Positions 47,688 through 58,284 are shown, numbered from the stretch's first letter. The stretch is 64,000 nucleotides of DNA from Vulcanimicrobium alpinum (GCF_027923555.1 NZ_AP025523.1:2794484-2858483), one strand, 5' to 3'. Numbers and translations: made by a program. The notes: generated by a model not told the origin, from the sequence alone.

Positions 47688-50600
47688 TTAGATCTTGATC
47701 CGCGCCTCGAAGTACATGTTGAACGGGAACCCGGAGAACGTCGGATCGTACGGGGTCCGCAGGAACGGCTGAAGCGCGTTCCCCGGATTGTACGCGTTAC
47801 CGAACGGCACCGGGCCAGAGCCCGCGCCGTACGTGGCGGTGTAGCCGCACGCCTTGTTCACCGAGAACGGAACCTTCGTACCGCCGAAGCAGGTGTTCAG
47901 GATGTTCGCGAAGTTGCCCACCAGCGTCACGCGCTTGTTCACGTCGTATGTGATCTGCGTGTGGAGCAGCAGGTTGGACGGCGCCACGAACGCGCCGACG
48001 TTATCGAAGCGTCCGGTGTAGACGTTCGGAATCGCCGCCAGCGTGCCGCAGTTGGTCGCGTCGAACGGTGAACCGCCGACGGCGCCGTAGGGATAACGCG
48101 GGTCGCCGGCGACGGAACTGGCGAGACCAGCTCCGCAACTCGTCGGGTCGATACCCTGGTTCGAGAGCGGAACGCCGTAGCGCACGCCGCCGGTGTACTG
48201 GAGGGCCGGCGTGATCGCCAACGGTCCGCGCTTGTACTGGACGAGCAACGTCCCGACGTAGGGCGCGCCGTACTGGGTGTACCCGCCCGCACCCACGCCG
48301 CCCGGGAACGTATCGTACGTCGCGTACTTGCCGTTGACATCCATCAACGGCTGGATCGGCGCATTGTAGTACGGATTCGCGATCGAACCCGCCGCGCACG
48401 CGGTGTCCGCCGCGCCGGCCGTCGTGTAGCACGGCGCACCGCCGCCCGCCTTGGTGAACCCGTTGTAGGCCGAGATCGCGGTGTTGAAGCCGTCGATCAC
48501 GCCGACGCCGTTCTTGAGGCGCTTGTAGGTGATGTAGCTGTTCGTGTACGCAAAGGACAGCTTCGCGGCAAGGCCGTTGCGCGAGAAGTCACCCTTGTCG
48601 AGCTCGAACTCGAAGCCTTGCGACGTCTGCGCGCCGACGTTGACGCCGGAGACGAAGTTGGTCTTCTGATCGAGGTAGAACTGCTGAATCTGATCCTGCG
48701 TCTTGCGCAGGAATGGCGTCAGCTTGATCGACGTATCGCCCTTGAACTGGTGTTCGAACGAGAAGTCGTAGTTGTTCGCGACCGACGGCTTGATCACGTC
48801 GCCGTGACCCGGCGTATTGCCGATACCGTTGAGCACGAAGTTCTTCAGGTTGATCGGCGCGCTCGACTGCAGGAAGTTGTACTGCTCGAACGCGCTGTTC
48901 GGCGCTTCGGCATACCGCCCGTAGCTTGCGCGCAACACCGTGCGCGGATCGACGGTATAGGTGATCCCAAACCGTGGCTCGAGTTCGTTATAGGTAAAGG
49001 TTTGAGCCGACACGTTGAACTGCTGCGCGGTGGGGAACTGCTGGTTCCATGCCGCATAGTAGAACTGACGGGCCAGACCGCCGTTGGTCGTATCAGATCC
49101 GTTGAACTGGAACTGATCGTAGCGCAGCCCAAGGCTGATGTTGATGCGATCGGACGGCTTCCAATTGTCGGTGATCGACGCGGCCGTGAACTTCGGGGTC
49201 ACGGTGTTGTACGTCGCGTACTGCCCGTTGTTGAGCACGAGATATTGACACGGACCTGTGCCGCACGTGCCGCTTGCCGCGGGAACCGTTCCCGCGAGCG
49301 CCTGCTGCAATGTGAAGAAGCCCGTGTTCTTGCTGTTGAGGTTGCTGCCGCTGCCGTTGTAGCAGTTGACGGCGGCGTGGACGCCGGCGACGGCGGTCTG
49401 GCTATAGCAGATGCCGTTGCCGGGGTTCGACGAATCGACGAGCCCGCCGATCACCGTGTAGCGGTTGCGGCTATTCGGGCCGTACAGACCATTGATGTAC
49501 TGCTGATTGTTATCACGCAACGTGTTCGAGGTGGTGTACGAACCCTGAATCGACAGCAAGTGCTGCGAGTTCAGCTGGTCGGTGAACTGCGCGCTCACGC
49601 CGCGCGTGTGGCTGTGCAGTTCGTAGTCAGCCGGCACGAAGCCGAGGTAGTTCTGGAACGACGACTGCGGCCCGGTCTGCAGCCAGTCCGAGTAGTACGT
49701 GTAGCCGTAGACGCGCAGAAACGCGTTCGTTCCAAAGTTGTGCTGGTACTGCGCCTTCACGATCCCCTGATTGTTCACGAACGCGTCGCGCCGGTTGGGC
49801 TCGATGCATCCATTCGAAAGGGTATTCGTGGCGAGCGAGCAGTTCTGGATCCCATTGAGACGGCCGTTGGGCGACTGAGGGAAGAGGTACGCGCTCGTAC
49901 CGCCGCCCGTGAACGTGACCGGAAGCAGCGTCCCGGTCTTGAGCGACGACTGATACGCATCAATATACGCCGGCACGCCGACGCCGATTGCGTCCAGATA
50001 TGCGGCACCGCCCTGGTCGTTGGTCGACGTGTACGACAAATTGTCGATGAAGTTGTTGTCGTACAGGATCTGAATGTCGTCGCGGTTGCCGTCTTTACGC
50101 GGCAACCCGAAATGGAAGTTCGCGACCGTGTCGCGATCCCGAACTTCGGCGACCGAATCGGCGACATAGTTGCCGAGAACGTAGGCAGGCGTCGTGCCGC
50201 CGTTGGTGTAGTCGACGCCCGGTCCGCCGTTGCACGACGGGGCGGTGGTCGCGCTGGCGCATTGCGCCAGCGGTGCGCCGTAGTTCTGCTGCAGAGCGGC
50301 ACCGTTGAACTGGTCGTAGTAACGATAGTTCTGGTTGTACGCGCCCGCGCCGAGGTAATACGAAAACGTTCGCGACGGGTTCGCACCGCCGGCTTCGAAC
50401 GCAATCTTGTTATACATCGTCGGCGAGCCGATGCCCAGCGTCAGGTTGCGCGTCGCGGGCGCGGTACCGGTGCGAATGACCTGGTTGATGTAGCCGGAGA
50501 TGCCGTTGGCTTCCGCGTTCGCAGCGGGGGCGCCGGTGTACACCTGGAGCTCCTGCTGGCCGAGCGACGACGCCGGCCCCGAGGGGTAATTGTCGAACGC

Positions 50601-51236
50601 GCGGTTGACGGGGACGCCGTCGAGTTCGTAACCGATCTGGTCGTAGTCGCCGCCGCGAATCGAGAGCGTTGCTCCCGCGCCAATGTACCCGTTCTGGTTG
50701 GGCGCGACGTAGACGCCGGGGACGGTCGTCAGCGCCGAAAACGCGCTGTTGAGCGTGCCGCCGCCTCCGAACGCGGAGGCCTTATCCTGCGTCGTCGGGC
50801 TCACGGAGTAGACGTCCGCGGTCGTACCGGGCTTCACGAGCGCCGAAGCGGCGCGCGAGGCGACGGTACCGATCACTTTGAGTTTCGACGTCTGCGAGAG
50901 GCTGATGCTCTGCGCGGTGTCGGCCTGAATCGTGACGCCGTTGACGGTCGACGCGTCGTACGTTCCCGTCCCCGCAACGCTAACCGAATACGTGTCGGGC
51001 GCGAGCGAGAGAAACGAGAAATGGCCGGTCGCGTCGGTCTTGGTCGTTGCCGACTGCGAGGGGCTCGACGCGGTGACGCTTGCGCCGCCGATCGGCTTTT
51101 GCGATTGCGAATCGACGACGGTGCCGCTGAGCGAACCGGTCGTACCTGCCAGAACGCTTGTCGTTCCCTGGAGTACGAACGCAACGAGCAACAGAACCGC
51201 GACGATGCCGCGCCTCACCGAATGAGGAATAGCCAT
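47688..51236 (-). CDS. TonB-dependent receptor-like outer-membrane protein
   Basis: An 1182-residue outer-membrane protein. A signal peptide (1-30, ending SVLAG) is followed by a carboxypeptidase-regulatory-like beta sandwich (32-115: GSLSGTVVDSQSQKPIGGAS, GHFSFLSLAPDTYSVSVAG), a plug domain (about 150-260: TVPGVYVAPNQ, SIRGGDYDQIGYELDGVPVN) and a long tyrosine/asparagine-rich barrel that ends FPFNMYFEARIKI. It resembles the SusC/CirA-like receptors of oligotrophic phyla and probably imports or binds a large ligand; no TonB or transporter partner is adjacent. A GAAAGGAC ribosome binding site precedes the ATG. It is monocistronic with its own terminator, and the 165 bp upstream should contain its promoter. 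Confidence 0.9.
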   Translation of the reverse strand: MAIPHSVRRGIVAVLLLVAFVLQGTTSVLAGTTGSLSGTVVDSQSQKPIGGASVTASSPSQSATTKTDATGHFSFLSLAPDTYSVSVAGTGTYDASTVNGVTIQADTAQSISLSQTSKLKVIGTVASRAASALVKPGTTADVYSVSPTTQDKASAFGGGGTLNSAFSALTTVPGVYVAPNQNGYIGAGATLSIRGGDYDQIGYELDGVPVNRAFDNYPSGPASSLGQQELQVYTGAPAANAEANGISGYINQVIRTGTAPATRNLTLGIGSPTMYNKIAFEAGGANPSRTFSYYLGAGAYNQNYRYYDQFNGAALQQNYGAPLAQCASATTAPSCNGGPGVDYTNGGTTPAYVLGNYVADSVAEVRDRDTVANFHFGLPRKDGNRDDIQILYDNNFIDNLSYTSTNDQGGAAYLDAIGVGVPAYIDAYQSSLKTGTLLPVTFTGGGTSAYLFPQSPNGRLNGIQNCSLATNTLSNGCIEPNRRDAFVNNQGIVKAQYQHNFGTNAFLRVYGYTYYSDWLQTGPQSSFQNYLGFVPADYELHSHTRGVSAQFTDQLNSQHLLSIQGSYTTSNTLRDNNQQYINGLYGPNSRNRYTVIGGLVDSSNPGNGICYSQTAVAGVHAAVNCYNGSGSNLNSKNTGFFTLQQALAGTVPAASGTCGTGPCQYLVLNNGQYATYNTVTPKFTAASITDNWKPSDRINISLGLRYDQFQFNGSDTTNGGLARQFYYAAWNQQFPTAQQFNVSAQTFTYNELEPRFGITYTVDPRTVLRASYGRYAEAPNSAFEQYNFLQSSAPINLKNFVLNGIGNTPGHGDVIKPSVANNYDFSFEHQFKGDTSIKLTPFLRKTQDQIQQFYLDQKTNFVSGVNVGAQTSQGFEFELDKGDFSRNGLAAKLSFAYTNSYITYKRLKNGVGVIDGFNTAISAYNGFTKAGGGAPCYTTAGAADTACAAGSIANPYYNAPIQPLMDVNGKYATYDTFPGGVGAGGYTQYGAPYVGTLLVQYKRGPLAITPALQYTGGVRYGVPLSNQGIDPTSCGAGLASSVAGDPRYPYGAVGGSPFDATNCGTLAAIPNVYTGRFDNVGAFVAPSNLLLHTQITYDVNKRVTLVGNFANILNTCFGGTKVPFSVNKACGYTATYGAGSGPVPFGNAYNPGNALQPFLRTPYDPTFSGFPFNMYFEARIKI

Positions 51237-51401
51237 AGGCTACCTGTCCTTTCGAAGGGTGATATGTCGCACAGGAAGCCAAGCAAGTGACATTCCGTTC
51301 GACCTGCGACCCTTCTTGCGCCCCCCCAGCAAATCCCCTGGAACTCTTAACGAAACGGTAATAGCGGCGTAAACAAGCAGACCAAAACGGCCCTCTCGAC
51401 A

Positions 51402-52283
51402 TCAGACGGGGATCGGTTTCATCCGCTCGGCAAGCAGCGCCGGGATCTGCGAGGGACGATCGGCGACGGGGACGCCGCCTTCGGTGAACGCCTTCACCTT
51501 CGACTCGGGCGTGCCGGTGTTGCCCGAGATGATCGCGCCGGCGTGGCCGAGCCGCTTTCCTTTCGGGGCCGACCGGCCGCCGATGAATGCAACCACCGGT
51601 TTGTCCGGCAAATGGTCCTTGATGAAAGCCGCCGCGTCTTCTTCGTCGGACCCGCCGATCTCGCCTGAGACGACGATCGCGTGCGTCTCGGGATCGCCCG
51701 CGAACGCCCGCAGGCAGTCGACGAAGGTGGTGCCGATGATCGGATCGCCGCCGATCCCGACGCAAGTCGACTGCCCGAGGCCGGCGCGCGTCAGGCCGTC
51801 GACGATCTCGTAGGTCAGGGTCCCGGAGCGGGAGATCATCCCGACGTTTCCCTCTTTGAACACGTGGCCCGGCATGATCCCGACCAGCGACTTGCCAGGC
51901 GAGATGAGCCCCGGGCAGTTGCCGCCGACGATCCGCATCCCCGGCGTCGTCGCGACGACGCGCAGCATGTCGTGCGCCGGAATTCCTTCGGTGATGCACA
52001 CCGCGAGCTGAATTCCCGCGTCGTGCGCTTCCCACAGCGCGTCGGCGCCGGCGAACGGCGGCACGAAGATGATCGAATGCGTCGCGCCGGTCGCGTCGAC
52101 CGCGTCCTTGACCGTGTCGAAGACGGGTTGACCGCTTTCGATCGTCGTCCCGCCCTTGCCCGGCGTCACGCCGCCGACGATCTTCGTTCCGTACGCCAGC
52201 ATGCGCTGCGTGTGGAACGCGCCTTCGCGTCCGGTGATTCCCTGCACGATCACCTTGGAGTTCTTGTCGAGAAAGATCGCCAC
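51402..52283 (-). CDS. sucD: succinyl-CoA synthetase alpha subunit
   Basis: A 293-residue SucD. The CoA-binding Rossmann start reads [20 protein letters not shown], then [19 protein letters not shown] and the phospho-histidine site [15 protein letters not shown]. The start is GTG at 52283, one base after the sucC stop; the longer frame upstream is not conserved. With SucC it makes succinate and ATP or GTP from succinyl-CoA in the TCA cycle. Confidence 0.96.
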   Translation of the reverse strand: MAIFLDKNSKVIVQGITGREGAFHTQRMLAYGTKIVGGVTPGKGGTTIESGQPVFDTVKDAVDATGATHSIIFVPPFAGADALWEAHDAGIQLAVCITEGIPAHDMLRVVATTPGMRIVGGNCPGLISPGKSLVGIMPGHVFKEGNVGMISRSGTLTYEIVDGLTRAGLGQSTCVGIGGDPIIGTTFVDCLRAFAGDPETHAIVVSGEIGGSDEEDAAAFIKDHLPDKPVVAFIGGRSAPKGKRLGHAGAIISGNTGTPESKVKAFTEGGVPVADRPSQIPALLAERMKPIPV

Positions 52284-52284
52284 G

Positions 52285-53475
52285 TCAGTTCGCTCCGTTC
52301 GCAAGCGCGACGACTTTGGCCGCGCCTTCGTCCATCGTTTCGACCGGCACGAAACCGGCATCGGCGAGGATCTTGCGGCCCTCGTCGGCGTTGGTGCCCG
52401 TCAGACGGATCACCAGCGGCACCTTGCGGACGTCGCCGCCTGCGAGCGCTTCGACGATCCCTTTCGCGACCTGATCGCCGCGCGTGATCCCGCCGAAGAT
52501 GTTGATGAACATCGCCGTGACGCGCGGATCGGAGGTGACGAGTTCGTAGCTCTTCTTCACCAGCTCGGCTTGCGCGCCGCCGCCGATGTCGAGGAAGTTC
52601 GCGGCGCCGCCGCCGGCGTTCTTCACCGCGTCCATCGTCCCCATCCCCAGGCCAGCGCCGTTCGCGATCGTGCCGACGTTCTTCGGTGCCGCACCGGGTT
52701 CGTCGTCGAAGCGCGCGTAGTTCGACATTCCAAGACCGATCGCGACCGCCGCCGCCTGGTCGGCATCAGCCGGCTGTTTCTTGTTCCAGTCGGCGACGTC
52801 GGGATGTTTGTAGAGGCCGTTGTCGTCGAGATCGACCTTCGCGTCGGACGCGATCACGCGGCCGTCTTTCGTCAGCACCAGCGGGTTGATCTCGACGAGG
52901 TTCGCGCCGTAGTCCATGAAGAGCGTGTAGAGGGCACCGAGCAATCCGGGAAACGCCTTTCGATAGCCGACGGGAAGTTTCGCGGCGAACGCGAGCTGAC
53001 GGCCGATGAACGGCGAGTATCCCGCCGCCGGATCGATCCAGTACTTGGAGATCGCTTCGGGATGCGCTTCCGCCACTTCTTCGACGTCCATCCCGCCCTG
53101 CGAGGTGACGATGACGACGGGCTTCTTCGTCGCGCGATCGATCGTGATCGAGACGTACGCCTCGCTCGCGATGGCGACTTTCTCCTCGACCAGCAGCGAG
53201 CGGACTTCCTCGCCTTCGGGATTCTGAATGGACTTGAGGACCTTACCGATCAGTTCGCGCGCAAGCGTCTCGCCAGTCGCGGCGTCGTCGGCGAACTTGA
53301 TCCCGCCGGCTTTGCCGCGGCCGCCCATCATCACCTGACTCTTGAGCACCCACGATCCCGGATGCGCGGCGATGTAGTCGCGCACCTCGGCAGCGCTGGT
53401 GGCGTAGACGCCGTTCGGGGTCGGGATGCCGACGCGCCGGAACAGGTCCTTGCCCTGATATTCCATCAACTTCAT
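52285..53475 (-). CDS. sucC: succinyl-CoA synthetase beta subunit
   Basis: A 396-residue SucC. The ATP-grasp N-terminus [52 protein letters not shown] and the C-terminal [20 protein letters not shown] are diagnostic. ATG at 53475 is used; a second ATG three codons later is also possible. It is coupled to sucD. Confidence 0.97.
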   Translation of the reverse strand: MKLMEYQGKDLFRRVGIPTPNGVYATSAAEVRDYIAAHPGSWVLKSQVMMGGRGKAGGIKFADDAATGETLARELIGKVLKSIQNPEGEEVRSLLVEEKVAIASEAYVSITIDRATKKPVVIVTSQGGMDVEEVAEAHPEAISKYWIDPAAGYSPFIGRQLAFAAKLPVGYRKAFPGLLGALYTLFMDYGANLVEINPLVLTKDGRVIASDAKVDLDDNGLYKHPDVADWNKKQPADADQAAAVAIGLGMSNYARFDDEPGAAPKNVGTIANGAGLGMGTMDAVKNAGGGAANFLDIGGGAQAELVKKSYELVTSDPRVTAMFINIFGGITRGDQVAKGIVEALAGGDVRKVPLVIRLTGTNADEGRKILADAGFVPVETMDEGAAKVVALANGAN

Positions 53476-53593
53476 GGCCTCGGCGGGCTTCGCGCCCCGC
53501 AGGCGGCTCCCTCGACGACGAGAGTCGCACGCCAACGAAGGCGCCGCTCGCCCGCCGCGACGAATGATTCAGTGCGATCCAAGGAGTGCACCC

Positions 53594-54361
53594 ATGCTCG
53601 TCCGCTCGCTCGTCGCCGCTTCGCTCCTCGCCGCTGGTTCGCTTGCGCCGTCGCTCGTCGCGGCGGGTGATGCGCCGAAGCCGCTGCGAACGCTCGTCTA
53701 TGACGTGACGTACAGCGCGCACAGCATCCACGACAAGCGCACCTCGGGCTTCAACGGCGCGTACGGCAACGGAACCAACAGCGGCCCGAGCAGCGTCAGC
53801 GCGGGCAACGGTACCGCGTCGATCGGGCTCGACGGCAGCGATCGGGGGCAGCTCACCGTCGAGGTCATCGCGGCGCCGCCGAGCGGCGGGCTCGTCGTCG
53901 ACACCGCGTACACCGGCCGGCTCAGCACGCAGCCGAGGCTGCGCGTCGTGCTCTTCGACGACGGGCGGATGTCCGCCGATCCGCACGCGGCGCTGGGTCC
54001 CGAATCGGTCCACCTCCTCCCGCTGCTCGCGCGCGGCTTCATCGCCAACCGTGACGTGAGCCCGGGCTCGACGTGGACCGTCGATGTCCCGCCGCCGGGA
54101 CACGGCAAGATCGACTTTCGCGTCAGCCACGTCAACGGCGCGGCCGCGACGCTCAGTTACGAGGGCAGCATGACGGTCCCGGGCGTCGCCGGCTTCGACG
54201 AAGTCGACCGCGGGACGACCGAGTACGCGACCGACCTGCTGTCGCCGACGGGGTACGATCTCGTCGCGCACATCCGCCGCCAAATCGGGACGGACGAAAC
54301 GATCACGACCGACGCGCACTGGACGCTCACCCTAGTGCACGACACGTTCGCGAAGCGTTGA
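53594..54361 (+). CDS. secreted hypothetical protein
   Basis: A 255-residue protein with a clear Sec signal peptide (MLVRSLVAASLLAAGSLAP, cleavage near residue 24) and a beta-rich mature part (RTLVYDVTYSAHSIHDKRTS, DFRVSHVNGAAATLSYEGSM). An AAGGAG site lies seven bases before the ATG. No catalytic motif or family is recognised. The stop overlaps the start of the next gene, so the two are co-translated. It is divergent from sucC. Confidence 0.7.
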   Translation: MLVRSLVAASLLAAGSLAPSLVAAGDAPKPLRTLVYDVTYSAHSIHDKRTSGFNGAYGNGTNSGPSSVSAGNGTASIGLDGSDRGQLTVEVIAAPPSGGLVVDTAYTGRLSTQPRLRVVLFDDGRMSADPHAALGPESVHLLPLLARGFIANRDVSPGSTWTVDVPPPGHGKIDFRVSHVNGAAATLSYEGSMTVPGVAGFDEVDRGTTEYATDLLSPTGYDLVAHIRRQIGTDETITTDAHWTLTLVHDTFAKR

Positions 54362-54774
54362 ACGGCGCGCCGCCCGACGCGCGCGCCGTCGTGCTGTTCG
54401 ACGGCATGTGCAATCTGTGCAGCGGGGCGGTGCGCTTCATCGCCGCGAACGATCCCGGCGGCACGTTTGCGTTCGCGTCGCTGCAGTCGGCGCGAGCGAC
54501 GGAACTCCTCGCCGCAACCGGCGGCCCGCCGCACGATCCGTCGGTGGTTCTGCTCGCGTACGGAAGGCGCTACGAAGGGAGCGACGCGGCACTGCACATC
54601 GCGCTCGGCCTGCGCTTTCCGTGGCCGCTCGCGTTCGGCTTCATCCTTGTTCCGCGCACCCTGCGCGATCGCGTCTACGGATGGATCGCCGCGAATCGCT
54701 ACCGCTGGTTCGGCAGACGCGACGCGTGCGCCGTTCCCCCTAGTCCAGGCGGCCGAGTGAATCCCGCGCGATGA
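54358..54774 (+). CDS. DCC-family thiol-disulfide oxidoreductase-like protein (DUF393)
   Basis: A 138-residue DCC (DUF393) protein. The defining motif is VVLFDGMCNLCSGAVRFIAA, a CxxC after an aspartate, followed by FAFASLQS and YEGSDAALHIALGL. The family is related to thioredoxin and probably performs redox or heme-related chemistry in the cytoplasm. The start is TTG at 54358, overlapping the stop of the secreted protein gene. Its 3' end overlaps the acyl-CoA dehydrogenase gene by 35 bp. Confidence 0.85.
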   Translation: MNGAPPDARAVVLFDGMCNLCSGAVRFIAANDPGGTFAFASLQSARATELLAATGGPPHDPSVVLLAYGRRYEGSDAALHIALGLRFPWPLAFGFILVPRTLRDRVYGWIAANRYRWFGRRDACAVPPSPGGRVNPAR

Positions 54775-55906
54775 TGAGCTGCTGGATCTCCGAGGTTCCT
54801 TCGTAGATCTCGGTGATCTTCGCGTCGCGATAGTAGCGTTCGACCGGGAACTCCGTGGTGTAGCCGTAGCCGCCGTGGATCTGCACCGCCTCCGACGCGT
54901 GTTCGCGCGCCTTGGTCGACGCGAACAATTTCGCTTGCGAGGCGGCGATCGCGAACGGCCGGCCGGCGTCGGCGAGCGCCGCCGCGCGATAGACCATGAG
55001 CCGCGCCGCTTCGAGATCGGTCGCCATCCGCGCGATCTTGAACGAGACGCCTTCGAACGCGCCGATCGGCTTGCCGAACGCGATGCGGTCGCGCGCGAAC
55101 GTCACCGAGGCATCCAGGCACGCGGCGAGGATCCCGGCCGCCTGCGCCGCGATCCCGATGCGGCCCGCCGTGAGCGTCGTCAGCGCCTGCGAAAGCCCCG
55201 CCCCCTCCTCGCCGAGCAGCGCACCGACCGGCACGCGCACGTCGTCGAACGCCAGATCGACGGTATTCGAGGTGTGGATCCCGAGTTTCTCGGTCGTCTT
55301 CTCGACGACGATCCCCGGCAGCGATGTGTCGATGAGGAACGCGCTGATCCCCTTCGCGCCCGCTCCGCCGGTGCGGAACATCGCCATCACGACGCCCGCG
55401 TATCCGCCGTTGGTGCACCACTGCTTGCGGCCGTTCAGGACGTAGGCATCGCCGTCGCGACGCGCGGTCGCGCGCAGCGACGCGGCGTCGGAACCGGCGT
55501 CGGGCTCGGTGAGGCCGAAGCCCGCGATCGTGTCGCCGGCGGCGAGCCGCTCGAGCCACCGCGTTTTCTGGGTTTCGCTGCCGAGCGACGCGATCGCGCT
55601 GCAGATCATCGAGTGCACGGAGACGGTGACGGCGGTGCCGGCATCGACGCGCGCGAGCTCCTCGATCGCCAGCGCGTACGCGACGTAGTCGGCGCCGACG
55701 CCGCCGTAGGCGTCGGGGACCAGCATCCCCATCAGCCCGGCGTCGTTGAGCGCGCCGTAGAGCTCGCGCGGAAAGAGGTGCGCGCGATCCCAAGCGGTGA
55801 TGTGCGGCGCGATCTCGCGCTGCGCGATCTCCCGCGCGACCGCACCGATCGCGCGCTGGTCTTCGGTCGGTTCGAAGCCGACCGCGCGCGACTGGCCGAC
55901 CATCAT
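54740..55906 (-). CDS. acyl-CoA dehydrogenase
   Basis: A 388-residue flavoprotein that puts a double bond into acyl-CoA and passes electrons to ETF. Family blocks are FGLTEPDAGSDAASLRATA, the FAD-binding WCTNGG segment, GRIGIAAQAAGI, IHGGYGYTTEFPVERYYRDA and the catalytic glutamate in KITEIYEGTSEIQ. The length fits short-chain (butyryl-CoA) types. The ATG at 55906 overlaps the stop of the 3-hydroxyacyl-CoA dehydrogenase gene by ATGA. It ends with TAG. Confidence 0.94.
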   Translation of the reverse strand: MMVGQSRAVGFEPTEDQRAIGAVAREIAQREIAPHITAWDRAHLFPRELYGALNDAGLMGMLVPDAYGGVGADYVAYALAIEELARVDAGTAVTVSVHSMICSAIASLGSETQKTRWLERLAAGDTIAGFGLTEPDAGSDAASLRATARRDGDAYVLNGRKQWCTNGGYAGVVMAMFRTGGAGAKGISAFLIDTSLPGIVVEKTTEKLGIHTSNTVDLAFDDVRVPVGALLGEEGAGLSQALTTLTAGRIGIAAQAAGILAACLDASVTFARDRIAFGKPIGAFEGVSFKIARMATDLEAARLMVYRAAALADAGRPFAIAASQAKLFASTKAREHASEAVQIHGGYGYTTEFPVERYYRDAKITEIYEGTSEIQQLIIARDSLGRLD

Positions 55907-56805
55907 CGCGCGGCGGACGCCGGCGCGTAAGCGCCGTTCGGCGCCGCTGCGGGCACCGGCAACGCCGCCGTATAGTCGTAGAAGCCGCGGCCCGATTTCT
56001 TCCCGTACCAGCCGGCCGCGACGAACTGCTTGAGCAGCGGACACGGCCGGTACTTCGAGTCGCCGAAGCCGTCGTAGAGCACGTTCATGATCGCCAGGCA
56101 CGTGTCGAGCCCGATGAAATCGGCAAGCGCGAGCGGTCCCATCGGGTGATTCATCCCGAGCTTCATCACCGTGTCGATCGCCTCGACCGACGCAACGCCT
56201 TCGTAGAGTGCGTAGACCGCTTCGTTGATCATCGGGAGCAGGACGCGGTTGCTGATGAAGCCGGGGAAATCGCGGACTTCGACCGGCGTCTTGTCGAGGC
56301 CGAGCGCGAGGTCGCGGACGTGCGCGTACGTCGCGTCGGAGGTGGCGATCCCGCGGATGATCTCGACGAGCTTCATCACCGGGACGGGGTTCATGAAATG
56401 CATCCCGATCACGCGATCGGGCTTCGCGGTCGCGGCGCCGAGCGTCGTGATCGAGATCGACGACGTGTTCGAGGCGATGATCGCTTCGGGCGGCGTGTTG
56501 CGGTCGAGATCGCGGAACAGCTCGAGCTTCAGATCGAGCCGCTCGGTCGCCGCTTCGATCGCGAGATGGATGTCGAGGTCGCGAAAGTGCGGGCGCGGGT
56601 CGATATGGGTGAGAATCTCGCCGCGCTGCTCGGCGGAGAGTTTTCCCTTTTCGACGTCGCGATCGAGGCGCTTCGCGATCCCGTCGATCCCGCGCCGGAT
56701 GCGCGCCTCGTCGACGTCGTTGAGCAGCACCTCGTGCCCCTTGGCGGCCAGAACCTGCGCGATGCCGGCGCCCATCTGCCCGGCCCCGATGACCAAAACC
56801 CTCAT
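55903..56805 (-). CDS. 3-hydroxybutyryl-CoA dehydrogenase
   Basis: A 300-residue NAD(P) enzyme that interconverts 3-hydroxyacyl-CoA and 3-ketoacyl-CoA. Motifs are VLVIGAGQMGAGIAQVLAAK, ASNTSSISITTLG, IGMHFMNPVPVMKLVEIIRG with the catalytic histidine, and FPGFISNRVLLPMINEAV. Size is that of the single-function Hbd/PaaH proteins. The genes for acyl-CoA dehydrogenase and thiolase flank it, giving three of the four beta-oxidation activities; an enoyl-CoA hydratase is not in the window. Confidence 0.94.
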   Translation of the reverse strand: MRVLVIGAGQMGAGIAQVLAAKGHEVLLNDVDEARIRRGIDGIAKRLDRDVEKGKLSAEQRGEILTHIDPRPHFRDLDIHLAIEAATERLDLKLELFRDLDRNTPPEAIIASNTSSISITTLGAATAKPDRVIGMHFMNPVPVMKLVEIIRGIATSDATYAHVRDLALGLDKTPVEVRDFPGFISNRVLLPMINEAVYALYEGVASVEAIDTVMKLGMNHPMGPLALADFIGLDTCLAIMNVLYDGFGDSKYRPCPLLKQFVAAGWYGKKSGRGFYDYTAALPVPAAAPNGAYAPASAAR

Positions 56806-56856
56806 GAACCCGACTTCGCGCACCACGCCGCGGACCTTCCAGCCCTCACGGCGCCA

Positions 56857-56886
56857 TCACGCTGCGCTTCGACAGGCTCAGCGTGA
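56857..56886. repeat. REP-like hairpin
   Basis: TCACGCTG and CAGCGTGA form an 8-bp stem around a 14-nt loop that contains TTCGACAGGCT, the core of the REP arm at 8778 with changes. It lies in the 91-bp spacer between thiolase and dehydrogenase genes. Confidence 0.6.
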
Positions 56887-56896
56887 CGGGGAGCGG

Positions 56897-58234
56897 TCAG
56901 CCGACGTGGACGAGGACGGCGTCGCCTTGGCCGCCGCCGGAGCAGATTGCCGCGATTCCGTAGCCGCCGCCGCGCTTGCGCAGCTGGTGGACGACGGAGG
57001 CGACGATACGCGCGCCCGACGCTCCGATCGGATGGCCGAACGCGACCGCGCCGCCCTGCGCGTTCACGACGGTGGGATCGAGACCCAGGCGCGCCGCCGC
57101 GGTCAGCGCGACGGCGGCGAAGGCTTCGTTGATCTCCCACACGTGGATATCGCTCGCGCGCAGGTTCGTCTTGTCCAGCAGTTTCTGCGCCGCCATCGCG
57201 GGGACGAGGGCGAGGTACGGCGGATCCCACGCTACGCCGGCGTGATCGACGATCTCGCCGAGAGGTTCGACGCCGACGCTCCGCGCGTAGTCGAGCGAGC
57301 CCAGGACGAGCGCCGCCGCGCCGTCGTTGACGCCGGGCGCGTTGCCGGCGGTGATCGTCCCGCCCGGGTCGAGCGGCTTGAGTTTCGCCATCGCTTCGAT
57401 CGAGGCGTCGGTGCGCACCGGTTCGTCGCGATCGACGAGCGTGAACGGCACATCGCCGCTCACGTACGGCGAGAACTGCGCCGGATCGGCGACCATGTTC
57501 TCGGGCGGAACGTGGTTCCACACCGAGTCGCTCGCGCCGCCGCCGGCCATCGCCGGGATGCGCGGACGCGCCGCGTGCGGCACGCGATCGACGACGATCT
57601 TGCCCTTCGCTTTGGTCGCGACCTTGACCGGCGCGATCTCCGCCGCGAGCGCGCCCGCTTCGTGCGCGTCGGTCGCGCGCTTGTGGCTCTGGTACGCGAA
57701 CTCGTCCTGCACGGCGCGCGTGACGCCCAGCTCCGCCGCGACGCGCGCCCCCTGCGACGCCATTACCTCGTCGAAGTAATAGTCCCAGAGGCCGTCGTGG
57801 ATCATCGCGTCGACCACCACGCCGTTGCCGAAGCGGTATCCGTTGCGCGCGCCGGGGAGCAGGTAGGGCGCGTTCGACATCGACTCCATCCCGCCGGCGA
57901 CGACCACGCGATGATCGCCCGCCGTGATGTAGCGCGCCGCATAGGCGACGGCGAGGAGGCCCGAGGCGCAGACCTTGTTGATGGTCTCGGCGGTCGTCGT
58001 CTTGGCGAGGCCGGCTTTGAACGCCGCCTGACGCGCCGGGGCTTGGCCGACGCCGGCCTGCAGCACTTCGCCCATGATGACGTGCTCGACGTCGGCCCGG
58101 TCGATCCCGGCACGTGCGATCGCGTTGCGGATCGCGTCGCCGCCGAGCGACGTCGCCCCGAGCGAAGAAAGCGCGCCGCCGAGGCGGCCGAACGGCGTGC
58201 GGGCGGTCGCCAGGACCTGTGTACCGGACTTCAT
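56897..58234 (-). CDS. acetyl-CoA C-acetyltransferase (thiolase)
   Basis: A 445-residue thiolase. Active-site residues are the acyl-carrying cysteine in ETINKVCASGLLAVAYA, the histidine in GGAVAFGHPIGASGAR and the cysteine in IAAICSGGGQGDA. It is about 50 residues longer than usual because of an extra segment near residues 230-290 (RVPHAARPRIPAMAGGGASD, NHVPPENMVADPAQF). It condenses two acetyl-CoA or cleaves 3-ketoacyl-CoA, matching its two operon partners. Start ATG at 58234. Confidence 0.94.
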   Translation of the reverse strand: MKSGTQVLATARTPFGRLGGALSSLGATSLGGDAIRNAIARAGIDRADVEHVIMGEVLQAGVGQAPARQAAFKAGLAKTTTAETINKVCASGLLAVAYAARYITAGDHRVVVAGGMESMSNAPYLLPGARNGYRFGNGVVVDAMIHDGLWDYYFDEVMASQGARVAAELGVTRAVQDEFAYQSHKRATDAHEAGALAAEIAPVKVATKAKGKIVVDRVPHAARPRIPAMAGGGASDSVWNHVPPENMVADPAQFSPYVSGDVPFTLVDRDEPVRTDASIEAMAKLKPLDPGGTITAGNAPGVNDGAAALVLGSLDYARSVGVEPLGEIVDHAGVAWDPPYLALVPAMAAQKLLDKTNLRASDIHVWEINEAFAAVALTAAARLGLDPTVVNAQGGAVAFGHPIGASGARIVASVVHQLRKRGGGYGIAAICSGGGQGDAVLVHVG

Positions 58235-58284
58235 GATCGTCGTAACTTCGCCCGAACCGCCGCGGTTGCCCCGCGTCACGGGGC